This document shows, in pieces, positions 51,499 to 59,813 of a DNA stretch of 59,813 nucleotides; within the stretch, counting starts at the first letter, position 1, and the number at the start of each line of letters is the position of its first letter. The notes under the pieces were generated by a model that made no database searches, was not told the DNA's origin, and was given only the letters and a program-made list of their open reading frames with translations. The DNA comes from Hyphomicrobiaceae bacterium (GTDB lineage: Bacteria; Pseudomonadota; Alphaproteobacteria; Rhizobiales; Hyphomicrobiaceae), in contig PKEY01000125.1 of the NCBI GenBank assembly GCA_002919265.1, positions 1 through 59,813 on the forward strand, written 5' to 3'. The translations under genes were made by a program, and so were the position numbers.

Positions 51499-52893
51499 TT
51501 ATTCCGGCGGCCTGCGAAGGTGCCAGTCGGTTGCGTTCTGGTAAGCCCACGCGATGCGAAGCGCCAAAGCCTCATCGTAGGACCGGCACAGGATCTGCAG
51601 CGAGGTCGGAAGCCCTTGGCTGTCGAAACCGTTCGGCAGCGCCACGCCCGTCAAATCAAGGAAGTTCGCGAAGCGCGTGAAATGTGCCGGCGCTTTCGTC
51701 TGATCCACCTCGTCGATGGGCAACGCGGTGGTCATGGTGGTCGGCGTCAGCAGCGCGTCTATGCCGTCGAATGCAGCCGCAAACTGCTGCTTCCGCTCAT
51801 TTCGCTTGTGGAGCGCCTCGAGGTAATCCTTCGCAGAAATATTGCGACCTGCGGCGAGACGCGGCCGGACATGAGGATCGAGCGGCGCATTTTCGTCGTC
51901 GATCAGCTCGTGCAGGATCGCGTAGCCTTCCGCGGCCATGATGCGCAGATTGAGCTCCGCGACGTCGGCGAATCCGAACGGCAGCTGGATGTCGACGATT
52001 TCGGCGCCGAGCTGTGCCAACACCTCCACGGACGCATCATAGGCCGCGAGCACTTCAGCCGATGCGAAGGCACGCTCCGATTCAGGCAGCCGCGCAAGCC
52101 GCAAGCCTTTCACGCCGCGCTTCAGCTGCGGCATGGGATCAGTGTACGGCAAGCCGCGGGTGCGGGGATCGAGCGGATCGGGTCCTTGCAGGACGGTGTA
52201 GAGTAGCGCCGCGTCCTCAACCGTGCGCGCCATTGGCCCTGGCGTATCGAGCGTCGGGCTCAGCGGCAGAACGCCGAAATTGCTAATGCGGCCGGCGGTC
52301 GTCTTGAGACCGGTAATACCGCACCAGGATGCCGGCAAACGCACCGAGCCGCCCGTATCCGTGCCAATCGCCCACGGCGCGAGACCGGCAGCTACAGCGA
52401 CACCGGAGCCGCTGCTGGAGCCCCCGGGCGTACGCGCGCGATTGGGATCCCATGGGTTCCAGGGCGTGCCCAAACGCGTATTCGTGCCCCAGCCGCCCAT
52501 GGCGAATTCTACGGTGTGGGTCTTGCCGAGCACGATCATGCCCTGGGCGATCATGCGCCGGGCGAGCGTGGCCGTGCATTTGGAGACGCGGTTGCGCCAG
52601 ACCTCGCAGCCGCCCGTCGTCACCTTGCCCTCGAACTCGATCAAATCCTTGAGGGCAACCGGCACGCCATGAAGCGGGCCAACGGCGTGACCCGATACGA
52701 TTGCGCGTTCCGCGCTCTGCGCCGCAAGTCGTGCGTCGTCGGCGTAAACCTCCACGAATGCGTGCAGCTTGGGCTCCTTCTCTGCAATCCGCTCGAGAAA
52801 GGCCTCAACGACATCAACCGGCGAAAGGCGCTTGGCTGCAATTTCCGCGGCAAGTTGATGAGCTGGCAGTTGCGTAGGGTGAAGCTGGGACAT
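51499..52893 (-). CDS. Amidase signature family enzyme
   Basis: 464 residues. Catalytic triad of the amidase signature family is visible: K82 in VALKDLI, the cis-serine in TPGGSSSGSGVAVAAG near residue 160, and the nucleophilic serine S183 in GTDTGGSVRLPAS. It hydrolyses an amide to acid and ammonia. It lies 27 bases after dctM of the third TRAP operon and 15 bases before the NHL gene, so import and hydrolysis are probably linked. Close to proteins often misnamed GatA, but without gatB or gatC it is not the tRNA enzyme. Confidence 0.92.
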   Translation of the reverse strand: MSQLHPTQLPAHQLAAEIAAKRLSPVDVVEAFLERIAEKEPKLHAFVEVYADDARLAAQSAERAIVSGHAVGPLHGVPVALKDLIEFEGKVTTGGCEVWRNRVSKCTATLARRMIAQGMIVLGKTHTVEFAMGGWGTNTRLGTPWNPWDPNRARTPGGSSSGSGVAVAAGLAPWAIGTDTGGSVRLPASWCGITGLKTTAGRISNFGVLPLSPTLDTPGPMARTVEDAALLYTVLQGPDPLDPRTRGLPYTDPMPQLKRGVKGLRLARLPESERAFASAEVLAAYDASVEVLAQLGAEIVDIQLPFGFADVAELNLRIMAAEGYAILHELIDDENAPLDPHVRPRLAAGRNISAKDYLEALHKRNERKQQFAAAFDGIDALLTPTTMTTALPIDEVDQTKAPAHFTRFANFLDLTGVALPNGFDSQGLPTSLQILCRSYDEALALRIAWAYQNATDWHLRRPPE

Positions 52894-52920
52894 TCGCTCG
52901 ATCTCTCAGAATTGCAGGAT

Positions 52921-54225
52921 TCAGCCGGCGCTGAACATGGTTTGAGGGAGCCAGGTGGCGATCTCCGGAAAGATCGTCAGGATGACGATACTCGCACAAA
53001 GCAGTAAGAAGAACGGCAAGACCGACCGCGCCACGAAGAGAATGTCGTGTCCGGTTAAGCCCTGGACGACGAACAGATTGAAGCCGACCGGCGGCGTGAG
53101 CTGCGCGATTTCAACCACGATGACGATGAAGATCCCGAACCAGATCAAATCAATCTGCGCGGCCTGAACCATAGGCATGATGATGGCCGTGGTCAAAACC
53201 ACCATCGAAATGCCGTCCAGGAAGCACCCAAGGATCAGGTAGAGAATGGCCAGCGCGAAAATCAGCTCGTAGGCTGAAAGGCCCATCGCTCCGATCCAGG
53301 AAGCTAACGCTCTGGGGATTCCCGCATAACCCATGGCGACCGACAGAAATGCTGCCGTCGCGATGATGAAGCCGATCATGCATGAGGTACGCGTTGCCCC
53401 GTAAAGGCTCAGCTTGAAGTTTTCCCAGGTGAGACTGCCGGAGAACAGTGCGATGAGCAGCGAGCCCACAACGCCAAGCGTTGCCGCCTCCGTGGCCGTC
53501 GCGATACCCGTGTAAATCGAGCCGATAACCGCCACGATCAGGAGCACAGTCGGCAGCAGCAAACGCACGCGCCGGACCTTTTCCCAAAAACTCAGGCCCT
53601 GCTCGGCCTTTGGCATGCGATCTTTATTGATCAGCGACCAGATCGCGATGTAGGCCATGAACATAGCGACGATCATCAGCCCCGGCAGAACGCCTGCGAG
53701 AAAAAGGCGAGCGATCGAAACGTTCGCGGAAACCCCATAAACGATCAGAATGATCGAAGGCGGAATCAAAAGACCGAGTGTGCCTGAGGCCGCCAGCGAG
53801 CCGACGCTGATTTTTTCTTCATAGCCGCGACGCTTCAGCTCGGGCAGGGACATTTTGCCGACCGTCGCCGCCGTTGCCGCCGACGAGCCACTGACGGCCG
53901 CGAAAATCCCGCAGCCGATAACGTTCACGTGCAGCAGCCGGCCGGGCAACCGCTGGACCCACGGCGCAAGGCCGTGGAAAAGATCGTCAGCCAACCGAGT
54001 TCGAAAAAGAATTTCGCCCATCCAAATGAAAAGCGGGAGCGCCGTCAGGGACCAGCTGCTCACCGAGCTCCAGATCGACGAGGGCATGACGAGGTCGATG
54101 GGCGCATCGACAAGAAGCATGGCGATGATGGCCACGCCCGCGAGAGCAATCGCGATCCAGATACCGCTCGCGAGGAGCACCAGCAGCGCAACAATCAGAA
54201 TTGGGCTGAAATAAACGGCGTCCAT
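52921..54225 (-). CDS. dctM: TRAP transporter large permease DctM (third TRAP system)
   Basis: 434 residues, many hydrophobic helices. Marks: SWSLTALPLFIWMGEILFRT, AVSGSSAATAATVGKMSLPE, GIATATEAATLGVVGSLL and the C-terminal EIAQLTPPVGFNLFVVQGLTG. Eight bases after dctQ, 27 bases before the amidase gene. It carries the substrate across the inner membrane; the linked amidase suggests an amide-containing carboxylate. Confidence 0.93.
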   Translation of the reverse strand: MDAVYFSPILIVALLVLLASGIWIAIALAGVAIIAMLLVDAPIDLVMPSSIWSSVSSWSLTALPLFIWMGEILFRTRLADDLFHGLAPWVQRLPGRLLHVNVIGCGIFAAVSGSSAATAATVGKMSLPELKRRGYEEKISVGSLAASGTLGLLIPPSIILIVYGVSANVSIARLFLAGVLPGLMIVAMFMAYIAIWSLINKDRMPKAEQGLSFWEKVRRVRLLLPTVLLIVAVIGSIYTGIATATEAATLGVVGSLLIALFSGSLTWENFKLSLYGATRTSCMIGFIIATAAFLSVAMGYAGIPRALASWIGAMGLSAYELIFALAILYLILGCFLDGISMVVLTTAIIMPMVQAAQIDLIWFGIFIVIVVEIAQLTPPVGFNLFVVQGLTGHDILFVARSVLPFFLLLCASIVILTIFPEIATWLPQTMFSAG

Positions 54226-54233
54226 GCGCTGGC

Positions 54234-54749
54234 CTATTCAGTGAACTCTTCGGAACTTTCCCCGGTCATGTAGCCCGCCTGTTCCCCCCGAAGGACCAGA
54301 ACGAACTCGTGAATTAGGGCAATCAGGAAAAGAATGGCACCCGCGGCCATCGTTGACTGAGGAATCCAGAGCGGGACCGGCATCATGCCCGTGGAAATGT
54401 CATTGAACGTGTAGGAGTCGATCACCATCCGCACGGAGAAGATGGCGAACATGCCACTGAGCACGATCGCCAGTCCCAGGCACCAAATTTCGATGAGCCG
54501 CCGGACTGGTTCTCGAAAACGTGTGATCAGGAGGTTTACGCGGATGTGCCCGCCCGTGCGCAGCGTATGAGCGAGTGCAAAAAAGATCGAGCCGGCCATC
54601 GCAAATCCGGCGAATTCGCCGGCGTCGATAATCAGCATTCCCAACAGTCGGCCAATAATCTGGACCAACGTCAGGAGTGCAATGAGGATCATACACAACG
54701 CGGCGAGAACTGCGCCCGCCGCGTAGACTCTGTTGAGGACCGTGAGCAT
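54234..54749 (-). CDS. dctQ: TRAP transporter small permease DctQ (third TRAP system)
   Basis: 171 residues from ATG 54749 with four helices. Marks: LTLVQIIGRLLGMLIIDAGE, FFALAHTLRTGGHIRVNLLI and a C-terminal helix LWIPQSTMAAGAILFLIALI. Spaced eight bases from both dctP and dctM, so the three are translated as a set. Confidence 0.91.
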   Translation of the reverse strand: MLTVLNRVYAAGAVLAALCMILIALLTLVQIIGRLLGMLIIDAGEFAGFAMAGSIFFALAHTLRTGGHIRVNLLITRFREPVRRLIEIWCLGLAIVLSGMFAIFSVRMVIDSYTFNDISTGMMPVPLWIPQSTMAAGAILFLIALIHEFVLVLRGEQAGYMTGESSEEFTE

Positions 54750-54757
54750 CGGCCGCG

Positions 54758-55750
54758 TTACTTCTTAACCTTGCTACGGAACTCGCTGATGATCTTCTCC
54801 CCGTCGGCCCCGGCGCTCTTGACCCACTCTTCGATGAGCTGATCGCCAATCTTGCTGAGCTCCTGCATCAGGGTCTCAGACGGCTGACGGACCTCCATGC
54901 CATTGGACTTGAGAGTGTCGATCAGCTTGCTGGTCTCGGTCGCCGCGAGTTCCCAGCCGCGCTCCTCGGCCTTCTTGCTGGCCTCGAGCACAGTCTTTTG
55001 CGTGTCGGCATCGAGGCGGCTAAACATGCGCTCGTTGACAATCACAATGTTCCACGGCGCCATGGCCTTCACTTCATAGAAATACTTCACGAAGTCCCAG
55101 GCCTGCGTGTCGACGCCCGTCGCAGGAGACGTAATCATCGCCTGGATGACGCCGGTCGAGAACGCCTGCGAAACCTCGGACTGCTGCACCGTGACAGGGA
55201 TAGCGCCCATCAGCTCGGCAAGGCGGCCGGTGACAGGGTTGAACGCGCGAAACTTCACGCCCTTGAAGTCGCTGACCGAGTTGATCTCCTTGCCGGAGTA
55301 GAACGAGTTCGCCGGCCAGGGCACCACGAACAGCAGGCGCATGCCCTGCGACTTCAGGCGAGCCTCGATGTACGGCCGCGTGATCTCGAGGAGAATGCGA
55401 GCTTCGTCCTGGTTCTTGGCGAGGAACGGCACGGCATCGACGCCAAAAACAGGATATTCGTTGGAGTGCATCGACATCAACAGCTCGCCGATCTGCACCT
55501 GACCGGTCTGAACCGCGCGCTTCACCTCCGGCTGCTTGATGAGCGAGTCCTCGGGGTGGACGACAATCTCGAGCTTGCCGTTGGTCGCCGCCTTCACCTC
55601 GTCGACGAACTGCATGATGTTGCGGGTGAAGTAATTCCGCTCGTTCGAGCGGACAGGCATGTTCCACTTCTCGGCGAGAGCGGCAGTGCTTACCGCGACG
55701 CTCGCCAGTAGACTCCCCGCCGCCAAAACAGTCTTAAGAACGCGGTTCAC
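54758..55750 (-). CDS. dctP: TRAP transporter substrate-binding protein DctP (third TRAP system)
   Basis: 330 residues from GTG 55750 with GGAGGAG six bases upstream. Sec signal VLAAGSLLASVAVSTAALA. The mature protein has the family pattern FKGVKFRAFNPVTGRLAELM with the ligand arginine in KFRAF, and AFSTGVIQAMITSPATGVD. It lies 57 bases after the ferredoxin-fold gene that starts the operon. Confidence 0.92.
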   Translation of the reverse strand: MNRVLKTVLAAGSLLASVAVSTAALAEKWNMPVRSNERNYFTRNIMQFVDEVKAATNGKLEIVVHPEDSLIKQPEVKRAVQTGQVQIGELLMSMHSNEYPVFGVDAVPFLAKNQDEARILLEITRPYIEARLKSQGMRLLFVVPWPANSFYSGKEINSVSDFKGVKFRAFNPVTGRLAELMGAIPVTVQQSEVSQAFSTGVIQAMITSPATGVDTQAWDFVKYFYEVKAMAPWNIVIVNERMFSRLDADTQKTVLEASKKAEERGWELAATETSKLIDTLKSNGMEVRQPSETLMQELSKIGDQLIEEWVKSAGADGEKIISEFRSKVKK

Positions 55751-55807
55751 GATTGCTCCTCCGTTTTAAAACGCTTGATCCCATTGGCGCTGACAACCAC
55801 CAGCGCC

Positions 55808-56464
55808 TCAAAGGTCCGATTTCGCGAGATCCCAAAGCAGTCGGTAGGTGGCGGTCGAGATCACCTCTGCTCCTGGGTTTTGGAAACGCTCATTCATCAA
55901 ATTCCTCACGGCAGACAGGTCCGAACCGTCGATCAGCACGTACCAGTCGCCAGCGCCCGGGCTGGAAGCATCGGGGTTCGTCAGGGTCTTTGACAGCTCA
56001 GGATCTCCCTCGACCAGATGCATGGAAATAATCCCGAGGAGCATTCCCGGATCGAGCAGCTCGCCCAGCTTCTCCCGCAGCGCCGACTGATCATCGGACG
56101 GATTGGGGCGCAGGCGCACCACGCCTAAGACGCCACCCCGGCCCTGACCGCGGCTGACAGTAATCCGGCCAACAACACGGCCAGGATTGCGGAAACGCGA
56201 AATATGATGCTTCGACCAATCGGTCTGATTGGCCAAAACTTTCTGATAGGCGGGGCTGTTCAGGACCTCGAAGGTCTCGGTGGAGTAGGTGCAGAAGTAC
56301 TTCGTCGGTGCCTCTTCCGCGATCCAACGGCGCGCCTCGATGAAGCCTTCGATCGCCACGCGCTCGGCAAGGTGCTCTCGGTCGTACCAGAGGTTGAAGT
56401 CATCCTCTTCGGCAGGATCCACATCCATGGACGTGATGAGCATCCCCTTACCGCGCAATGGCAT
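55808..56464 (-). CDS. Ferredoxin-fold (EthD/DUF4286-like) protein, first gene of the third TRAP operon
   Basis: About 218 residues from ATG 56464 with GGGGAG upstream; the open frame to 56506 is not needed. Two tandem dimeric alpha/beta-barrel-like halves are suggested: GMLITSMDVDPAEEDDFNLW (then YDREHLAERVAIEGFIEARR) and, in the second half, DWYVLIDGSDLSAVRNLM. The start WYDREH pattern is shared with EthD-like and other small ferredoxin-fold enzymes of unknown function. It is probably transcribed with the TRAP-amidase-NHL genes. Function unknown. Confidence 0.65.
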   Translation of the reverse strand: MPLRGKGMLITSMDVDPAEEDDFNLWYDREHLAERVAIEGFIEARRWIAEEAPTKYFCTYSTETFEVLNSPAYQKVLANQTDWSKHHISRFRNPGRVVGRITVSRGQGRGGVLGVVRLRPNPSDDQSALREKLGELLDPGMLLGIISMHLVEGDPELSKTLTNPDASSPGAGDWYVLIDGSDLSAVRNLMNERFQNPGAEVISTATYRLLWDLAKSDL

Positions 56465-56748
56465 TTGTCTCTCCCCTCGCAAGTTTGACAGCCCTGTAAA
56501 CGCCAACTCGGCAACAGTGTCAAAGCGCCTTTGTGGGCGCCAAGCACACGCGTGGGAGAATGTCGCAGGAAATTGGAGGCCACGCTGGTTGGCTAGCTAA
56601 CAGATCGAATAGGCTAAACGAGTTTGTTGGAACTTGTGAGCGACAAACGCTTAACGTTCCGCGGAGCGCAAGAGCAAGCGCATAACATCTCGCCTCTCAA
56701 GCGGGCGCCGCATTCTTCTCTTCTGCGAACGACTTTCCGAGGAGAGAA

Positions 56749-56825
56749 TGGTCGGGGCAGAGGGATTCGAACCCCCGGCCCCCTGCTCCCAAAGCAGGTG
56801 CTCTACCAGGCTGAGCTATGCCCCG
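56749..56825 (-). tRNA. tRNA-Pro (UGG anticodon)
   Basis: 77 bases including an encoded CCA. Acceptor CGGGGCA pairs with TGCCCCG, D-arm has AGCTCAGCCTGGTAGAGC, anticodon stem CCTGC/GCAGG encloses the 7-base loop TTTGGGA with anticodon TGG, and the T-arm has GGTTCGAATCC. All features of a normal tRNA. The flanks (56465-56748 and 56826-56983) contain no gene, integrase or attachment-site repeat that I can see. Confidence 0.96.
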
Positions 56826-56983
56826 ACAACGTAGAAGATGCGCTGATTTCTGGGGTCTTTCAATCGCTCCGTCAAGTCTGAACCGCGCTCAACCCACACG
56901 GCTCAATGTGTGCGCGCTTCGGGGGGCAAGGCCGTGGCAGCCGCCGAGCGACTGCTTGATGGTTCTGGCTGCCTTCCGCCCTC

Positions 56984-57892
56984 CTACTCCTTCACCGCGC
57001 CGGTCATGGACGAGACGTAGTGCTCGACGAAGAAGGAATAGAGGATCACCACCGGGAGCGACCCGATCAGAGCGCCGGCCATCAACGCACCCCACTCGTA
57101 GACGTCGCTGCGTACGAGCTCCGTCAGCACGCCCACCGGAACGGTCTTGTTCTCCGACGAAGCGATGAAGGTGAGCGCGTAGATGAACTCGTTCCACGAC
57201 AGGGTAAAGGCGAAAATCCCTGCGGAGATGAGCCCCGGCACCGATAGTGGCAGAAGCACTTTGGTCAGGATCTGCCACCGCGATGCACCGTCGATCAGCG
57301 CGCACTCCTCAAGCTCATAGGGGATGGAGCGGAAGTAGCCCATCAGAAGCCACGTGCAGAAGGGCACGAGGAACGTCGGGTAAGTGAAGATGAGCGCCAG
57401 CTTGGTGTCGTAGATGCCGAACTTGAACACCATGAGCGCCAGCGGAATGAACAGGATGGAGGGCGGCACAAGATAGGCAAGGAAGATCGCCAGCCCCACG
57501 TACTTCGAGCCGGTAAAGCGGAGCCGCTCGATGGCATAGGCCGCGAACACGGAGGTCACCAGCGAAACGAATGTTGAGGCCACTGATATGACGATCGTGT
57601 TCCACAGCCAGCCAGGGTACGACGTCTCGAACAGCAGATACTTGATGTGATCGAGCGTCGGCTCGACCACCCAGAACGGGCTGTAGTTCGAATAGTCGGT
57701 GAGCTGGTGGTTCGGCTTCACCGCCGTGATCGCCATCCAGTAGAACGGGAACAGCAGCACGAAGACGAACACGGCAAGCGGCAGGTAAACCGTCACGATC
57801 TGGCGAGGCAGCCGTTCGAGATACCCCATGCCGCCTTCATCGCCGACCTCGACGTTTGCAACAGGTTCTTTTCGGGAGGTTGCGAGCGTCAT
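56984..57892 (-). CDS. Carbohydrate ABC transporter permease, MalG type
   Basis: 302 residues, six helices. The coupling EAA loop is in YELEECALIDGASRWQIL, near residue 200, followed by LPLSVPGLISAGIFAFTLSWNEF, the MalG signature. It pairs with the MalF-type permease just upstream (13 bases). Its substrate is a sugar or polyol; the specific one is not readable. No ATP-binding gene is present before the tRNA, so the ATPase must be elsewhere. Confidence 0.91.
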   Translation of the reverse strand: MTLATSRKEPVANVEVGDEGGMGYLERLPRQIVTVYLPLAVFVFVLLFPFYWMAITAVKPNHQLTDYSNYSPFWVVEPTLDHIKYLLFETSYPGWLWNTIVISVASTFVSLVTSVFAAYAIERLRFTGSKYVGLAIFLAYLVPPSILFIPLALMVFKFGIYDTKLALIFTYPTFLVPFCTWLLMGYFRSIPYELEECALIDGASRWQILTKVLLPLSVPGLISAGIFAFTLSWNEFIYALTFIASSENKTVPVGVLTELVRSDVYEWGALMAGALIGSLPVVILYSFFVEHYVSSMTGAVKE

Positions 57893-57905
57893 CGAAGAAC
57901 TCCCG

Positions 57906-58850
57906 TTAGTCCGTGCCGCCCTGCTGCCAGCGACGGCGCTGCAGGCCGAAGTAGCTGAACAGGATGGCTGCGAGCAGGAATGGGATCATGGCCACGGCGA
58001 TCGCCGCACCTTCGCCAAGCTGACCGCCGGGGATGGCTCGCTGAAAGCTCAGCGTGGCCATCAGATGGGTGGCGTTGAGCGGGCCGCCGCGCGTCAGCAC
58101 ATAAATCAGCTGGAAGTCGGTGAAGGTGAACAGCACCGAGAACGTCATCACAACGGCGATGATCGGTGTCAGCATCGGCAGCGTGATGTAGCGGAACCGC
58201 TGCCAGGGCGTGGCCCCGTCAAGCGTTGCCGCCTCGTGCAACGACGGCGGAATCGTCTGAAGGCCCGCGAGCAGCGAGATTGCCACGAAGGGAACGCCGC
58301 GCCAGACGTTTGCTGCGATGACGGACGCGCGCGCATTGGTGGCGTCACCGAGGAAGTTGATGGGCGTATCGATCAGGCCCATGCGGATAAGGGCCCAAGA
58401 AATGATCGAAAACTGCGCGTCGTAGATCCACCAGAAGGCAATAGCCGAGAGCACCGTCGGCACCACCCAGGGCAACAGTACGATCGCGCGGAAGAAGGCC
58501 TTGAAGGGCAGATGCTTGTTGAGGATCAGCGCGAGCCAGAGCCCCAGGGCAAACTTCAGGACCGAGGCGACGAACGTGTAAAGAAGCGTATTGAAGACGG
58601 ACAGCCAGAAAACCGAGTCTTCCCAGAGCAGCTCGAAGTTTTCCAAGCCGACGAAAACGCCCTCCCGGCCGATGCGCGTATCCGTGAAGGCCAGCCACAT
58701 GCCCAGCCCCAGCGGATAGGTGAGGAACACAAGCAGGAACACTGCCGCTGGCAGCAGAAATAGAAAACCGAGCAGATTTCGACCTTGCGAAAGATCGATG
58801 CGCTCCAACCACGAGCGCCGCGGTTCAGGTCTTGCTACGGCAATGCTCAT
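57906..58850 (-). CDS. Carbohydrate ABC transporter permease, MalF type
   Basis: 314 residues, six helices after a charged N-terminus. The EAA loop is LHEAATLDGATPWQRFRYIT near residue 210, then LPMLTPIIAVVMTFSVLF. Works as a heterodimer with the MalG-type protein. Separated from the binding-protein gene by 120 bases containing a 10-base-pair hairpin. Confidence 0.91.
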   Translation of the reverse strand: MSIAVARPEPRRSWLERIDLSQGRNLLGFLFLLPAAVFLLVFLTYPLGLGMWLAFTDTRIGREGVFVGLENFELLWEDSVFWLSVFNTLLYTFVASVLKFALGLWLALILNKHLPFKAFFRAIVLLPWVVPTVLSAIAFWWIYDAQFSIISWALIRMGLIDTPINFLGDATNARASVIAANVWRGVPFVAISLLAGLQTIPPSLHEAATLDGATPWQRFRYITLPMLTPIIAVVMTFSVLFTFTDFQLIYVLTRGGPLNATHLMATLSFQRAIPGGQLGEGAAIAVAMIPFLLAAILFSYFGLQRRRWQQGGTD

Positions 58851-58912
58851 GCTGACCTCGGATGCACGTGAGGCTGCCGCGCACCGCTGGCATGGCCTCC
58901 AAAACCCAAGTC

Positions 58913-58942
58913 CATCTCCCGGACCGAAGAGCCCGGGAGATG
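58913..58942 (-). other. Intercistronic stem-loop between the sugar-binding protein and permease genes
   Basis: CATCTCCCGG (58913-58922) pairs with CCGGGAGATG (58933-58942), a perfect 10-base stem with a 10-base loop, and no T-run after it. It sits where E. coli malE-malF carries message-stabilising repeats. Confidence 0.5.
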
Positions 58943-58970
58943 TTCGTTTGTTGGCGATAACGTTCGCCGA

Positions 58971-59813
58971 TTAGACGCGATAGTAGCGGTTCGCGCGCTG
59001 CTCGGCGCGCTTCGCCGCTTCCTCTGGCGTCCTCTGACCAGTTGCGGCCTCGGCGACCATGTCGACGACGATGTAGTCCGCCATGACGGCCGCAGAGGCA
59101 TAGCCGAGCGGCCCGGCGTAGCCATTCGGCCGGAGCGTGGCCGAAGCCTGAGCGTACGGCGCGTGTACCGGATCCGCCGTCCAGACCGGGTGGTTCTCGT
59201 AAGCCTTTAGCGGCTGGCAGCAGTAGGCGCTGGCACCCTCGAGCCACGCGTCGAACTGCGGCTTGTCGTACATGAACTGCAGGTAGGCGAGTGCTGCCTG
59301 CGGATACTTCGTGTACTTGAAGATTACCGCAGAAGTGGTCTGGTGCAGCTCCACCTTCTTGCCGATTGGGCCGACCGGGAAGTTCGTCGTCCGGATGTCC
59401 GCCGCCATATCGGCAAGCTTCGGATCGTTCTTGGCGGAGTAGTACAGCGACACGCCGTTGGCGGTCATGGAGATTTCGCCCGCCAGGAACGCGCGATTGT
59501 TGTTGACGTCCAGCCAGCTCTCGGTGCCCGGGATGAAGGTCTGGTACAACTCACGGGCGTAACGGAGCGCCGCAATCGTCTCCGGACTGTTGATGACGAC
59601 CTTGCCGTTCTCGTCGACCATCTTGCCGCCGTGGCTCCAAAGGATCCAGTGGCAGAAGTTGTTGCCATCGCCGACGCCGTGGCCCAGGGTGAAGCCCGCT
59701 GGATGCCCGATACCCTTCAGAGCCTTGCAGAGCTCGAGGAACTCGTCGGTCGTCTCGGGGAATTTCGAGAAGCCCGCCTCTTTGACCCAGCTTTCGCGAT
59801 AGCAAACGGCGTT
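58971..59813 (-). CDS. Extracellular solute-binding protein of a sugar ABC transporter, partial (5' end off the window)
   Basis: At least 280 residues; the frame is open to the right edge, so the signal peptide and first lobe are missing. Visible features of the type 1 family: WVKEAGFSKFPETTDEFLE, FTLGHGVGDGNNFCHW, GEISMTANGVSLYYSAKN, ALAYLQFMYDKPQFDAWLEG and a final helix EEAAKRAEQRANRYYRV. It brings a carbohydrate to the MalF/MalG-type permeases downstream. Confidence 0.9.
   Translation of the reverse strand, partial: NAVCYRESWVKEAGFSKFPETTDEFLELCKALKGIGHPAGFTLGHGVGDGNNFCHWILWSHGGKMVDENGKVVINSPETIAALRYARELYQTFIPGTESWLDVNNNRAFLAGEISMTANGVSLYYSAKNDPKLADMAADIRTTNFPVGPIGKKVELHQTTSAVIFKYTKYPQAALAYLQFMYDKPQFDAWLEGASAYCCQPLKAYENHPVWTADPVHAPYAQASATLRPNGYAGPLGYASAAVMADYIVVDMVAEAATGQRTPEEAAKRAEQRANRYYRV

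Noticed and set aside
56700..56983. tRNA-Pro as an integration site of a genomic island
   Set aside because: No integrase gene, no duplicated tRNA 3' end and no change in gene character on either side within the window.
57828..58763. Open frame of 311 codons on the plus strand
   Set aside because: Antisense to the two sugar permease genes; extremely rich in charged residues, no family resemblance.
1..59813. CRISPR arrays, insertion sequences, prophage, toxin-antitoxin pairs
   Set aside because: I saw no regularly spaced repeats, transposase or phage genes and no convincing toxin-antitoxin pair.

Overview
The window is about 60 kb of GC-rich chromosome from an alphaproteobacterium, most likely of the order Hyphomicrobiales (Rhizobiales). 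The case rests on gene content: three TRAP dicarboxylate-type transporters, a branched-chain-type ABC importer, ethylmalonyl-CoA pathway genes (crotonyl-CoA carboxylase/reductase and methylsuccinyl-CoA dehydrogenase), a SorAB-type sulfite dehydrogenase, CHCC zinc-finger and DUF1194 proteins, and promoter motifs of the alphaproteobacterial EcfG general stress sigma factor. The genus cannot be fixed from the sequence alone. There is no phage, insertion sequence, CRISPR array or other clear mobile element. The DNA looks like ordinary chromosome rich in uptake and catabolic genes.

Layout. 1-4264: a TRAP operon (dctP-dctQ-dctM) ending in a type II 3-dehydroquinate dehydratase that runs off the left edge, with a divergent TetR regulator. 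4272-6668: a BamA outer-membrane assembly protein outside its usual lipid A context. 6897-14878: a complete branched-chain-type ABC importer followed by a RidA-fold protein, a SYLF-domain protein and a class III CoA-transferase. 14913-20945: housekeeping and miscellaneous genes (TrmO, extensin-like protein, DUF1194, alpha/beta hydrolase, CHCC zinc finger, flavin monooxygenase, TrkH). 21148-22140: a small stress block (CsbD, a 24-residue membrane peptide, a pyridoxamine-phosphate-oxidase-fold protein). 22189-27449: a HAD hydrolase, a second TRAP operon and a divergent enolase-superfamily enzyme. 27467-30236: DUF2267, a DksA-type zinc finger and release factor 3. 30290-33154: a PQQ-dependent sugar dehydrogenase followed by pqqA, pqqD and pqqE, without pqqB or pqqC. 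33173-40669: transporter and redox genes, a probable small RNA, an L,D-transpeptidase, a YbdK-type ligase, YceI and an SDR. 40956-46008: ethylmalonyl-CoA pathway block (ccr, an unknown basic protein, mcd, thiolase). 46055-50426: YdcF, DUF4337, ChrA and the sorAB sulfite dehydrogenase. 50641-56464: a six-gene operon with a third TRAP transporter, an amidase, an NHL propeller and a ferredoxin-fold protein. 56749-56825: tRNA-Pro(UGG). 56984-59813: a sugar ABC importer cut by the right edge.

How it fits together. Uptake systems are paired with enzymes that may act on what they import: TRAP with dehydroquinate dehydratase, TRAP with enolase-superfamily enzyme, TRAP with amidase, and Liv with RidA-like protein. 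These pairings are inferences from context. The sugar dehydrogenase-pqq unit, DUF2267 and CsbD each have a GGAAC-N16/17-CGTT-like motif upstream, so a good part of the small-protein content may belong to the general stress regulon. The most interesting parts are the minimal pqqA-D-E cluster with its divergent precursor peptide and stress-type promoter, the 24-residue membrane peptide next to csbD, the amidase/NHL/TRAP operon, and a probable terminator-ended small RNA near 35.5 kb.
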